In this document: positions 33,309 through 41,874 of the stretch, piece after piece
Layout: every line of letters begins with the position of its first letter
Numbering within the stretch: position 1 is the stretch's first letter
Assembly: GCA_017409005.1 (NCBI GenBank)
Contig: JAFQTP010000002.1
Coordinates: 313,159 to 377,158 of the forward strand
Length of the DNA: 64,000 bases
Source of the DNA: Clostridia bacterium
GTDB lineage: Bacteria; Bacillota; Clostridia; Christensenellales; UBA1242
Reading direction: 5' to 3'
Program-made: the position numbers and the translations under genes
Notes under the pieces: generated by a model
What the model was told of the DNA's origin: nothing
Databases searched by the model: none
Seen by the model: only the letters and a program-made list of their open reading frames with translations

Positions 33309-34231
33309 TGGTTATTCTCCTTATTTGTTTGTAATAAATAGTCATTTTCGGAAATTTCTTTAAAACTTAATAAGTTTCGGTACAAGCTAAAATCTTGCTC
33401 TGTATTTTTAACAAGGTCGGTATATTGTAACTCATAATAAAAAAGTCTTCCAAATACATCTTCAAGGGTTAAAAAAACAACTTTATCTTCATGGGCGTTA
33501 TCTGAATTTATTATAATTTTAAAATGTTGATTTTTAAGCACTACGTTATTTGTTGTAGGTGTTAATAAGCCAAATGACTGTGCGTAAACACTTTTTACAT
33601 AGAAACTTGAAGTATCTGAGTTTATAAACAAACTAATGTATCGTACATCATTTAGAGAAGAATAGTTGGGTATGTAAAATGGTATTGTAGGATACACGCT
33701 GTTTAATGCCACATAAAAATCCGTCATTAAAGAAAACATTGGTTTTGCTTTATTTAACTCGTCTTGGCGTTTCTTATTATTGTTATCTTTAATAGTCCAC
33801 GCAACACCTACAAGCGTAAGCAAACCACCATAAACAGCGGAAACAATGGGAATTATAATTTGTTTTAAATCGTTATTAGGAATAATATAAATCAAATAAA
33901 CTGTAAGTATTAAACCAATTATAAAATCTTGAACTAAACCAAATTTAAGTACAGTATTCCCATTTACGAAGGCTTTTGACAAATTATAAAAAATAATAAC
34001 CATTATAAGACTACCTAGTATTAATCGCCAAGTTAAATTATTTAATAAAAAAGTCATATAAAAGAAATCGCACAGCCAGTAAAAAAATGAATAAACCACC
34101 ATTTTTTGTTGTACTATTTCTATTTGTTTCTCTGTATAATTATTATTCTTTACAGCCAAATCTTTTATCCCTATAAGACCAATAGGTATCAACACAAATA
34201 TTAATCCAAATATTAACCATTGCCACCGCAT
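33305..34231 (-). CDS. unknown membrane protein with cytoplasmic C-terminal domain
   Basis: A 308-residue protein not recognised as a family. Hydrophobic helices lie near residues 3-22, 44-62, 67-84, 97-117 and 125-147. A soluble, beta-rich domain follows from about 160 to the end (PMFSLMTDFYVALNSVYPTI onward). The last helix is followed by basic residues (KDNNNKKRQ), so the C-terminal domain should be cytoplasmic. SD AAAGGAGAA precedes ATG 34231. It is the first gene of the three-gene minus-strand cassette and overlaps the GIY-YIG gene by 4 nt (ATGA), which implies linked function. Confidence 0.7.
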   Translation of the reverse strand: MRWQWLIFGLIFVLIPIGLIGIKDLAVKNNNYTEKQIEIVQQKMVVYSFFYWLCDFFYMTFLLNNLTWRLILGSLIMVIIFYNLSKAFVNGNTVLKFGLVQDFIIGLILTVYLIYIIPNNDLKQIIIPIVSAVYGGLLTLVGVAWTIKDNNNKKRQDELNKAKPMFSLMTDFYVALNSVYPTIPFYIPNYSSLNDVRYISLFINSDTSSFYVKSVYAQSFGLLTPTTNNVVLKNQHFKIIINSDNAHEDKVVFLTLEDVFGRLFYYELQYTDLVKNTEQDFSLYRNLLSFKEISENDYLLQTNKENNQ

Positions 34232-34497
34232 AAACGATTCTCCTTTGTTTATATTTAGTAGAATTATAACACAGACTATAAATTAATGCTATATAAACAG
34301 CAAAAATCTCAAATTGCACCCAAATCGTGAAATTGGTCAAAAGTGCACCAAATCGTCACCGCGATTTTGGGTTGGTTTAATTAAAAGTTAGAAAAGATAG
34401 TCAATTTGATTGAGATTTCTTGTCAAATTGGCTATAATTTTTATGATAATTAATAAAATTGGTGTTAGAAATGATATTTTAATGATTTTCTATTGCC
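34232..34497. other. non-coding right end of the tRNA-Arg island
   Basis: No gene is supported. The stretch holds the promoter region of the minus-strand cassette, a pair of near-identical direct repeats (GCACCCAAATCGT at 34316-34328 and GCACCAAATCGT at 34345-34356), and AT-rich sequence up to the tRNA fragment at 34498. Short direct repeats near an attachment site can be recombinase arm sites, but this is inference. Confidence 0.4.
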
Positions 34498-34542
34498 CCT
34501 AAGGCGGGTTTGTCGGTGGTTCGAATCCGCTCGGGAACACTA
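34498..34542 (+). pseudogene. orphan 3' half of a tRNA-Arg gene (putative attachment site)
   Basis: CCTAAGGCG starts an anticodon-loop-to-3'-end tRNA segment. The T-arm is GGTGG-TTCGAAT-CCGCT (34515-34531), the acceptor 3' strand is CGGGAAC (34532-34538), and the end is ACTA. No matching 5' half lies upstream; position 33 is already wrong (C, not U). A terminator follows at 34550. This is what remains when an element integrates into the anticodon/T-arm part of a tRNA gene and replaces its 3' half. Confidence 0.7.
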
Positions 34543-34549
34543 AAACGGG

Positions 34550-34580
34550 AAAAGAGTATCCTATTGCTACTCTTTTTTTT
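34550..34580 (+). terminator. terminator of the original tRNA-Arg transcription unit
   Basis: AAAAGAGTA (34550-34558) pairs with TACTCTTTT (34568-34576), followed by Ts. It lies 8 nt after the orphan tRNA 3' half. Confidence 0.8.
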
Positions 34581-34611
34581 GATATTATGTTATAATATTA
34601 GTGAGGTGCTT

Positions 34612-35697
34612 ATGAAATACATTTTAATTGACACATCATCTTATGAAAACGAAAACTTCAACTTTAATAATGGATATCTAAAAATAATTGAATCGCTATG
34701 TGAGCGTGGAGACTTAAAATTATTAACTCATAAAATTATAGATCATGAGATTAAATCCCACATCTTGGAAAGAGTTGCCAATTTTAAATCATCTATAAAT
34801 AACTTAAAATACGAATCTAACATATTTTACAATCAAGCCAGTTACGAAATTTTGAAAGCATTTAATGAAGAGTGGTTTTCTGAAAATGGACTTTTAGGCT
34901 ACAATACATTTTGCAAAACATCAAAACCTATAACACTTGAAAACAAATCAGAAGACTTAGACGCTATGGTAGATGATTATATAAATAAACAGCCACCTTT
35001 TGGTAGTGGGAATAAAAAACATGAGTTCCCTGATTCAATAATACTAAAAGCATTATCATCGTTTGAAATAACACCAGACGAAGATAGTTTATATATAATT
35101 TCATCAGATAGTGATTGGATTAAATATGCTAAAAAATATTCAATAACAGCTTTTGAAAGCATATACTCTTTCATGAGTAATGTTATGTCTGAAGATGAAC
35201 AAAATTTAATTTATACGGATGCGGTTGAAAAGTGGATAGAAAAACCAAAGAATAAAACAACTATTGAAACACTCTTGACTCAAAAGTTAAGCGAATATAT
35301 TCAAAATTTACATTATTATGATTATGATGATTTAGATGATTCATCTGGAATAAATGAAATATATAATATTGAATGTATTTATTTTAATAAAAGTAAAAAA
35401 GAATTAAGTTTTCAAGTTGATATAGATTGTCAAATAAAGTATTTATTAAGTTATAATGATTTTGATAATGCTACATATGATCGAGAGGATGGAGTTTATT
35501 ACAATGTAGAATATGTTAGAAAACAATTTGACGATTCTACATGTGGAGTTGCTGTTATCTCATTAAAATATGAATTGGGAAATAATAATCATATTTATAT
35601 AAAAGATATTTCTGATATTGAAGTTTTTCAATTAAATGAAGATGATTTTCATTATACATTATTGGAACCAGAATACAATGATTATGATTATTTGTAA
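34612..35697 (+). CDS. PIN-domain-like (DUF4935-type) nuclease
   Basis: A 361-residue protein whose N-terminal half looks like a PIN-fold nuclease of the DUF4935 type. The first acidic residue is in MKYILIDTSSYENENF (Asp7). A later acidic cluster sits in KKHEFPDSIILKAL (about 142-155) and in LYIISSDSDWIKYAKKY. PIN proteins cut RNA with a metal ion. The C-terminal 170 residues are acidic and beta-rich, of unknown type. The start is ATG 34612, set by SD GAGGTG; the open frame extends upstream through the tRNA fragment and terminator, which cannot be coding. AT content and ATA/AGA codon use are higher than in housekeeping genes. It is probably an accessory gene. Confidence 0.7.
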   Translation: MKYILIDTSSYENENFNFNNGYLKIIESLCERGDLKLLTHKIIDHEIKSHILERVANFKSSINNLKYESNIFYNQASYEILKAFNEEWFSENGLLGYNTFCKTSKPITLENKSEDLDAMVDDYINKQPPFGSGNKKHEFPDSIILKALSSFEITPDEDSLYIISSDSDWIKYAKKYSITAFESIYSFMSNVMSEDEQNLIYTDAVEKWIEKPKNKTTIETLLTQKLSEYIQNLHYYDYDDLDDSSGINEIYNIECIYFNKSKKELSFQVDIDCQIKYLLSYNDFDNATYDREDGVYYNVEYVRKQFDDSTCGVAVISLKYELGNNNHIYIKDISDIEVFQLNEDDFHYTLLEPEYNDYDYL

Positions 35698-35701
35698 AAA
35701 A

Positions 35702-35740
35702 GCCCCTAAGAGATTTTACTCTCATAGGGGCAATTTTTTT
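35702..35740 (+). terminator. intrinsic terminator after the PIN-like gene
   Basis: GCCCCTAAGAGA and TCTCATAGGGGC form an imperfect GC-rich stem around a TTTTAC loop, with a T run after it. The first 9 nt, GCCCCTAAG, are the same as 34495-34503. Confidence 0.8.
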
Positions 35741-35860
35741 ATTTAATTTTATTAAATTTATTTGGTTGGTTTACTAAAAATTAATTAGTGCTTATTAATG
35801 TTTTACAATTATATAAATGCTAAATGGCATTATTTTTGTGGTTTTCTTATGTTTTCTTGT

Positions 35861-35890
35861 TTGTTTAGTACTACTTCAATGTGCTATAAT
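35861..35890 (+). promoter_or_regulatory. promoter of the metallopeptidase gene
   Basis: TTGTTT (35861-35866) and TATAAT (35885-35890) are separated by 18 bp. The short leader has SD AGAAAGGG before ATG 35916. Confidence 0.55.
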
Positions 35891-35915
35891 TAATCTGTAA
35901 AAGAAAGGGTTTATT

Positions 35916-37664
35916 ATGTCTAAGAAAAAACTAATAGTAATTATTTCAATAGCGTCAAGCGTGGTGGTTATTGCATTAACGTTTTTAATTTTGTTTTTAA
36001 CAGGTGTTTTTACGCCTAAAGACAAAAATTCTCAACCGCCAACAACTTCTAGCACCGAACAAACAATTAAAGGTATAAATTCTTCTAATTTTGAAAATCG
36101 TATTTATATTAAGGGCAGTTCGCTTTATGGCGACGAAACAGCAAACGTAACAACCCTAAAAAACACCGACGAAGATGTTGATTTGTCGGCTAGCAACATT
36201 TTAAATTTTAACACCGAAACGGTTGGTAAAAAACTAGCAACCATAACCTATGGTGGAAAAGAAATAAACTACCCTTACTATGTTTTAGAATCGTATACCG
36301 ATAAGTCGCTAAATTGTATTTCAGAAATTAACAACTTGTTTAAAACCTATTATGTTTACGACCTATTAACATTAGAAGATGTTACAATAACTTTTGTCGA
36401 AAACAAACAGGGTTACATGGTAAAAACTTATGTTCCTGTAACCGATGCCATGATAAGTGGTTTCACCACAACAAATGTTGGAACCAGAAAATTAAAAATA
36501 AACTACAATGGGCATCAGGTTTATGCAACCTATAATGTTAAAGAGCGTTCTACCGACCTTATTAAAAGCGAAAATTTTTCAAGTGGAAAGTATTATGCTG
36601 CTGCAACAACAGAAGAAACCTCTCATTTCATAATTAACATTGCACCAAAAACCTACGTTGCCGGAAACTATAAGGAAATTATTGAAAAAGTTTACGCTGC
36701 AACGGTTGAATCTGCTGGCATTTCAGCAAATGGAAAAATAACAATTGAACTTAATTCCTCACATCATCCATCGTGTGGTGGTTCAACAATATACATTAAT
36801 TCAAACGAACTATTTTTAACACCATCAAGTTCATTTATTCACGAACTTGCACATGCTCTGGAAAATGCACAACCAGGTCAGTTAAATATTTCGGGCACTT
36901 TAACTGAGGGCTTTGCGCAATATGTTCAGTATTTAACAGTTAAAAAAATTAACGAAACAAACCCACAACTTTCGGCATATGTAGGAACATATGAAAGCGT
37001 TGTTCAAAACATTAACATTTTTAAAGATGAAATGCATTTTCACGATTTTGAAACTGTGTTATTAGGTCTTAAAGGCGACGAACTATTTTCTAATTCGCAA
37101 TATGAAGTTGGGGCTAGATTCTATGCTTATTTAAACCATCGTTATGGCAATTTTAATGGCTGGATGCAAGATTCAAGGTTTAGCACTTCTAATGTTTCTG
37201 ATTGGTCGGAACTAATAAAAACATACTATAACAACACAAATTTATATTCTGAATTTTTTGCTTACGAACAATTGCTTGGCGATAATCGAAACGTTCTTTG
37301 CGGAAACGAGGCTCAGGTTACACATTCCAAATTTGGTGTTATAACCGATTGCTTAGATTATGTTGACACATTTAATTTTTATTTTAATTTGTCTAACAAA
37401 ACAGAATATCAAGGAAGCATGACTTTAAGTTATTCCAACCTTTACTTAAACATCGATTCTGCTCGCGACCAACTTCGAAACCTAGGAATAACATTTTCGG
37501 ATTTGTCGTTAAAAACAAATAAACACGTTTTGCTAGAACTTTATAATGCTAATGGGCAAGTTGTTAAAACAATTTCTAACACAACACAAACATTCTCGTT
37601 GGCAGGTGTAAGTTTTATTAAATTTATAGATAGTGGCATTGTTAACCTGCAATTTGGCTATTAA
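35916..37664 (+). CDS. membrane-anchored extracellular zinc metallopeptidase (HExxH)
   Basis: A 582-residue protein with a basic start and one transmembrane helix (about 5-31), then a Ser/Thr/Pro linker. Two beta-rich modules of about 75 residues follow; each ends in a YGGKEINYPYYV or YNGHQVYATYNV strand, like bacterial Ig-like domains. The catalytic domain begins near 215. Its motif is SFIHELAHALE (near 307), with the third ligand probably in the Glu of GTLTEGFAQYV 20 residues later, as in gluzincins. STIYINSNELFLTPSS precedes it. The C-terminal 130 residues are beta-rich. It should act on the outer face of the membrane. The substrate is unknown. Confidence 0.75.
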   Translation: MSKKKLIVIISIASSVVVIALTFLILFLTGVFTPKDKNSQPPTTSSTEQTIKGINSSNFENRIYIKGSSLYGDETANVTTLKNTDEDVDLSASNILNFNTETVGKKLATITYGGKEINYPYYVLESYTDKSLNCISEINNLFKTYYVYDLLTLEDVTITFVENKQGYMVKTYVPVTDAMISGFTTTNVGTRKLKINYNGHQVYATYNVKERSTDLIKSENFSSGKYYAAATTEETSHFIINIAPKTYVAGNYKEIIEKVYAATVESAGISANGKITIELNSSHHPSCGGSTIYINSNELFLTPSSSFIHELAHALENAQPGQLNISGTLTEGFAQYVQYLTVKKINETNPQLSAYVGTYESVVQNINIFKDEMHFHDFETVLLGLKGDELFSNSQYEVGARFYAYLNHRYGNFNGWMQDSRFSTSNVSDWSELIKTYYNNTNLYSEFFAYEQLLGDNRNVLCGNEAQVTHSKFGVITDCLDYVDTFNFYFNLSNKTEYQGSMTLSYSNLYLNIDSARDQLRNLGITFSDLSLKTNKHVLLELYNANGQVVKTISNTTQTFSLAGVSFIKFIDSGIVNLQFGY

Positions 37665-37724
37665 AAACCACACTTTTAAAAAATGATGGTGTATGCAAAA
37701 ACAACTAAAGTTAAGGAGAAAAGT

Positions 37725-38381
37725 ATGTTTAATAAAGAACTTTTTAATAAAATTTGCAGTGTTACATGTTCCGAAGCAGAACTTTTTGAATTTAATAAAA
37801 ATTTAAACATAAAAGAGTTTGATTTAGATAATTCATTTAGCAAATACTATAAACTATCTAGCATTCTAACTGCCATTTCAAAGTTTGAAAAGGGCGAAGT
37901 TTCGGTAACTTATTTGGGGCATTGGGCATGTGCTTATAATTGGATTATTATGGCAACCAATTGGAATGCTGACCAAAACACAGGCAATTTAAGTTTTAAA
38001 GATTTTATTTTATATGAAATAAGTGATGTGCTAGATTGTATGTCGTTTTACTACGACGACCCCGAAAATTCTTATTTTACACCGGCAAGTTTTAAACAAG
38101 CCTTTAGTGTTTTAGACCAAATTTTAAATAGTTTTTCTAAGTGGGAAGCTGTTTTTACGCCAGAGGGCGAGGATTATTATAATGATGACGATGTAACTTT
38201 TTTGGCAATTAACAAAACCGACAAGGTTTTTGTTAGGTTCGATTTTGCAAGTTTTAATTACTTGGAAAATAATGTTTCCGAGCCACAACTAACACTTTCA
38301 GAACTTGAACAAAAAATTAAAGAGTTGAAAGCTGATGGCTTTACTCAGTTAAAATATTCTCCAAACACTGAGGAGGATTAA
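37725..38381 (+). CDS. unknown 218-residue acidic protein
   Basis: I do not recognise this protein. The start ATG 37725 has SD AAGGAGA; an in-frame ATG at 37683 has no SD. It is soluble, rich in Phe, Tyr, Trp and acidic residues (YLGHWACAYNWIIMATNWNAD in the middle, YYNDDDVTFLAINKTDKVFVRFDF later), and looks alpha/beta. It ends 3 nt before the GNAT gene, whose SD lies within its last codons, so the two are co-translated and may work together. Confidence 0.65.
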   Translation: MFNKELFNKICSVTCSEAELFEFNKNLNIKEFDLDNSFSKYYKLSSILTAISKFEKGEVSVTYLGHWACAYNWIIMATNWNADQNTGNLSFKDFILYEISDVLDCMSFYYDDPENSYFTPASFKQAFSVLDQILNSFSKWEAVFTPEGEDYYNDDDVTFLAINKTDKVFVRFDFASFNYLENNVSEPQLTLSELEQKIKELKADGFTQLKYSPNTEED

Positions 38382-38384
38382 TTT

Positions 38385-38846
38385 ATGCGACATTTACAAA
38401 TTGTTCCAAGTGTTAAAAGGGAAGAGTTGCGTGAAATTTTTTATGAGTATTTAACCGAACTTGCCCAGTTCGACCCCGATATTAAATTTAAACCAGATGG
38501 CACTCCAATTTATAAGTGGTTCGATTGCTATTGGGAAGATAACGATAGATTTCCGTTTTATTTAATTGTTGATAATCAAATTGCGGGTTTAGCACTTATT
38601 AGAGAACTGGACGATATGCAATACGATTTTGCTGAGTTTTATGTTCGCCCAAACTTTAGGGTTAATGGCAATGCAATGTGGTTTGCAACAGAACTAACAA
38701 ATTTGTTTGATGGCGAATTTACATTTTCAACAAGGTTCACAAATCCAAGGGCAATAAAGTTTTGGGATAAGTTTGCTCGCAGTTTTAAAAATTTTTCGGT
38801 TTCCAACGACGAAGTTTGGCGCAATTGGAAAATACGAGAACAATAG
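38385..38846 (+). CDS. GNAT-family acetyltransferase-like protein
   Basis: A 153-residue protein with the GNAT strand-helix order: FPFYLIVDNQIAGLALIREL (beta-2 to beta-4), then the acceptor strand AEFYVRPNFRVNGNAMWFATELTN. Its loop, RPNFRVNGNAMWF, replaces the usual Q/R-x-x-G-x-G/A. FSTRFTNPRAIKFWDKFARSF is the typical C-terminal helix pair (NPRAIKFW). The enzyme probably transfers an acetyl group from acetyl-CoA; the substrate is unknown. SD GAGGAGG precedes ATG 38385, 3 nt after the upstream stop. Confidence 0.75.
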   Translation: MRHLQIVPSVKREELREIFYEYLTELAQFDPDIKFKPDGTPIYKWFDCYWEDNDRFPFYLIVDNQIAGLALIRELDDMQYDFAEFYVRPNFRVNGNAMWFATELTNLFDGEFTFSTRFTNPRAIKFWDKFARSFKNFSVSNDEVWRNWKIREQ

Positions 38847-38851
38847 GAAGT

Positions 38852-38879
38852 AAAAAAGACCTAAATTAGGTCTTTTTTT
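38852..38879. terminator. intrinsic terminator after the GNAT gene
   Basis: AAAAAAGACCTAA pairs with TTAGGTCTTTTTT. The sequence is almost the same as those at 9423 and 21996. Confidence 0.85.
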
Positions 38880-39034
38880 GTTGTAATGCGCATATAAAAC
38901 GAAACACGATTTTTCCCTTTAACCATCTATTTGGGGCATTTAAACTTTTAGAGTGTTAATTGTTCCATAATTGATTATATGAAAAACAAACAAATAAAAC
39001 GCCCACAAAATTTGTAAGCGCTTTATATAAGTAT

Positions 39035-39484
39035 TTAATTTTCCTCTATGGCAATATAAAACATTTTGTTGTTGTGCCTTGTGTAAGGAGTGTCTTTAAT
39101 TAAATGTAGCGAGCAATAAAAATTGTTTTTGCCAAAATCAATTTTAACCTTGGCAAGATTTAGGTTGTCTTGTTCTAAATCAAGCTTTTTATAAAATTGC
39201 TCGGCATATACATCAACCTCTTCGTAACCATCTTTACCATAACTTATAATTTCGCCAACAACCGGAAAGTATAAGTGGTTTCCGTAGTTAAATGGGCAAT
39301 CTATATTAACACCAAGTTTTTCAAAAAAACTTTTAATAACCATGTGTTTTTTTGCTAGTAAATAAATTGTAACATCGTCGCCATTTGCAGTAGAAATATT
39401 TGGCACTTGTTTTGCATATAATTTTTTGGTTTTAACTGGGTCGGCTTTAAACGAAATGTTGTTAAGAGTAAATGTTTTAATCAT
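39035..39484 (-). CDS. unknown 149-residue protein
   Basis: No family is recognised. The start is set at 39484 because SD AAAGGAT lies 8 nt upstream; an ATG at 39505 lies beyond that SD and is unlikely. The protein is soluble and mixed alpha/beta (GDDVTIYLLAKKHMVIKSFFEKLGV, then YFPVVGEIISYGKDGYEEVDVY). There is no membrane helix or signal peptide. Downstream on the minus strand an imperfect GC-containing hairpin (38997-39024) may be its terminator. It lies divergent from the flavin oxidoreductase gene. Confidence 0.65.
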   Translation of the reverse strand: MIKTFTLNNISFKADPVKTKKLYAKQVPNISTANGDDVTIYLLAKKHMVIKSFFEKLGVNIDCPFNYGNHLYFPVVGEIISYGKDGYEEVDVYAEQFYKKLDLEQDNLNLAKVKIDFGKNNFYCSLHLIKDTPYTRHNNKMFYIAIEEN

Positions 39485-39596
39485 GGTTAAAATCCTTTGA
39501 AACAATTATATTATAAAAATGTAACAATATTATAGTTCAAAATTATTTGAAAAGTAAATAACTTATTAAATAAAAATGTAACTTATTTTAAGTTAT

Positions 39597-39625
39597 TTGA
39601 CATTTTTTTTTAAATGAATTAAATT
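39597..39625 (+). promoter_or_regulatory. putative promoter of the flavin oxidoreductase gene
   Basis: A consensus TTGACA (39597-39602) is followed after 17 bp by a weaker -10 TAAATT (39620-39625). Just upstream AACTTATTTTAAGTT (about 39580-39594) is a small palindrome that could bind a regulator. Confidence 0.45.
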
Positions 39626-39653
39626 TAAAGTAATAAACTTTAAGGAGAAAATA

Positions 39654-41705
39654 ATGAATAAAAAATACGAACCTTTATTTACCCCTTGGAAAATTGGAAA
39701 TTGCGAAATTAAAAACCGCATTGTAATGTGTCCAATGGGTGGAACCTCGTTGTTTGGTTGGATGGGGCCTCAAGTGTTTAATAAAGACGCTGCCGACATG
39801 TTTTTAGATATTGCTAAAAATGGTTGCGGATTAATTATTCCGGGTATTGCACCAATTAGAAACATGCTTGGTGGAAAGTGGCTTTATAAAGTTAATGGCG
39901 CTTTCAAAGATTTAAAAGTTTGGATGGAAGAATTCCATAAAACAGGTGCAAAACTATTTGTTCAATTAACAGCTGGTTTTGGTAGGTCGTTCTCGCTTCC
40001 TAACGGAATGAAAGGAATTGCTAAAAATAAAGTTTTAGCAACATTAATTAAACCAATTTTTGACTTTGGTCGTTTAATGGCATCACCAAACCCACTGCCT
40101 GCTCGTTGGTATCCTGAATATAGAACCAGAGAGTTTACAGTAAAAGAAATTAACGAAATGGTTGAAGCTTTTGCAAAAACCGCTAAAAAATTAAAAGACG
40201 CTGGCGTAGATGGTGTTGAAATTCATGCTGTGCACGAAGGTTATTTATTAGACCAATTTACAACTCCTTACACAAACCAACGTACCGACGAATATGGTGG
40301 AAGTTTCGAAAACCGCTATCGTTTTGCTACCGACATTGTTAAAGCAATTAAAGCTGAATGCGGTCAAGACTATCCGGTTTCTGTTCGTTATTCGGCAGTA
40401 AGTAAAACAAAAGATTTCTGTGTTGGAGCACTTCCTGGTGAAGAATATACAGAAATTGGCCGCACAATGGAAGAAAGCGAAAAAGCGGTTAAATATTTAC
40501 AAGATGCTGGCTACGATATGCTTAACACCGATAATGGTACATACGATGCTTGGTATTGGGCACACCCACCAGTATACATGCCTAACAACTGCAACCTAGA
40601 AGATGCTTCTCATGTACGCAAATTCTGCGATATTCCAGTTGTTTGTGCTGGAAAAATGGAACCAGATGTTGCTGCAAAAGCAATTAAAGAGGGCAAAATT
40701 GATGGAATGGGCGTTGCACGTCAGTTCTTAGTTGATAGCCACTGGATTACAAAACTTCAAGAAGATAGGCTTGAAGATATTATGCCTTGCATTCATTGCC
40801 ACAATGGTTGTTTCCCAATGGCTCACTATAAAGGTGTTGCTTGCGACACTCCTTTAGGTGATAGCATTCATATGGCACGTTGTGCTTTAAACCCAACCAC
40901 AATGGACGGTGGCAAGTACGACCTTAAACCTGCTAAAAAATCTAAAAACGTTGCAATTATTGGTGGCGGAATTGGTGGCATGGAAGTTGCTCGTGTTTGT
41001 TCAATGCGTGGTCATAAAGCAACAATCTACGAAAAAACCGATAAACTTGGTGGCGTGTTTATTGCAGCAGCTGCACCAGAGTTTAAAGAAAACGACAAAC
41101 GTTTAATTGAATGGTATCGTCGTCAAATGGAAAAACTTAACATCGAAATTAAGTTTAACACCGAAGTTACCGACATTTCTACTCTTAACGCCGACGAAAT
41201 TGTTATTGCAACAGGTTCTTCAACTCGCAAACTTCGTATTCCTGGCGCCGAAAAAGCAATTGATGCAATTGAATATTTACTAGGTCAAAAAGAGGTTGGT
41301 AAAAATGTTGTAATTATTGGTGGTGGATTAACAGGCTGTGAAGTTGCTTACGATTTACACTTAAAAGGTAAAAAGCCAGTAATTATTGAAACTAAAAACG
41401 ACTTAATGGCTGTACCTGGAATTTGTTTAGCAAACTCTAGTTATTTGCGTGATTACTTTAATTGGAAAAAAGTTCCAGTATATTTAGAAAGCACATGTTC
41501 TGAAATTAAAGATGGTGCAGTTGTTGTTAAAACGGCAAACGGAACTGAAGAAGTTAAGGCTGATAGCGTTATTTTAGCAATTGGTTATAATCCAAACCCA
41601 ATTGCTGAGGCTAGTAAACATGTTCATATTGTAGGCGACGCTAATGGCGTGGGCAACCTTCGCACAGTTATTTGGCGTGCTTGGGACATTGCTAGTAAAT
41701 TTTAA
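39654..41705 (+). CDS. NADH:flavin oxidoreductase / enoate reductase-like Fe-S flavoprotein
   Basis: A 683-residue three-part enzyme of the 2,4-dienoyl-CoA reductase / enoate reductase group. The N-terminal FMN barrel is of the old-yellow-enzyme type (FTPWKIGNCEIKNRIVMCPMGG; VDGVEIHAVHEGYLLDQFTT with the catalytic His/Tyr region). The [4Fe-4S] segment is CIHCHNGC near 383-390, with the fourth Cys in ARCALNP. FAD- and NAD-binding Rossmann domains follow (VAIIGGGIGGMEVA near 440 and VVIIGGGLTGCEVA near 560). Such enzymes reduce C=C bonds of enoates or flavin-linked substrates under anaerobic conditions; the substrate cannot be told here. SD AAGGAGAAA precedes ATG 39654. It is monocistronic. Confidence 0.93.
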   Translation: MNKKYEPLFTPWKIGNCEIKNRIVMCPMGGTSLFGWMGPQVFNKDAADMFLDIAKNGCGLIIPGIAPIRNMLGGKWLYKVNGAFKDLKVWMEEFHKTGAKLFVQLTAGFGRSFSLPNGMKGIAKNKVLATLIKPIFDFGRLMASPNPLPARWYPEYRTREFTVKEINEMVEAFAKTAKKLKDAGVDGVEIHAVHEGYLLDQFTTPYTNQRTDEYGGSFENRYRFATDIVKAIKAECGQDYPVSVRYSAVSKTKDFCVGALPGEEYTEIGRTMEESEKAVKYLQDAGYDMLNTDNGTYDAWYWAHPPVYMPNNCNLEDASHVRKFCDIPVVCAGKMEPDVAAKAIKEGKIDGMGVARQFLVDSHWITKLQEDRLEDIMPCIHCHNGCFPMAHYKGVACDTPLGDSIHMARCALNPTTMDGGKYDLKPAKKSKNVAIIGGGIGGMEVARVCSMRGHKATIYEKTDKLGGVFIAAAAPEFKENDKRLIEWYRRQMEKLNIEIKFNTEVTDISTLNADEIVIATGSSTRKLRIPGAEKAIDAIEYLLGQKEVGKNVVIIGGGLTGCEVAYDLHLKGKKPVIIETKNDLMAVPGICLANSSYLRDYFNWKKVPVYLESTCSEIKDGAVVVKTANGTEEVKADSVILAIGYNPNPIAEASKHVHIVGDANGVGNLRTVIWRAWDIASKF

Positions 41706-41727
41706 TTTATGTTTTAAATAAAAAAAT

Positions 41728-41760
41728 AAAGTGATAAGATGTTGGTCTTATCACTTTTTA
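41728..41760 (+). terminator. intrinsic terminator after the flavin oxidoreductase gene
   Basis: AAAGTGATAAGA (41728-41739) pairs with TCTTATCACTTT (41746-41757), followed by Ts. Confidence 0.85.
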
Positions 41761-41815
41761 TTTGGTAAATATTATTTCACTTTTTACAAAAACTGTCAAA
41801 ATGTGGGTTTTTTTA

Positions 41816-41844
41816 TTGTTTTTTTTATTTAATCAGTATATAAT
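41816..41844 (+). promoter_or_regulatory. promoter of the 136-residue membrane protein gene
   Basis: TTGTTT (41816-41821) and TATAAT (41839-41844) are separated by 17 bp. Confidence 0.55.
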
Positions 41845-41874
41845 TGGGTAACTTTAATTACGTTTAGGGTAGTT

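Noticed and set aside
34510..34611. N-terminal extension of the PIN-like protein
   Set aside because: The extension would translate the orphan tRNA half and a terminator; ATG 34612 has a good SD and gives the conserved start.
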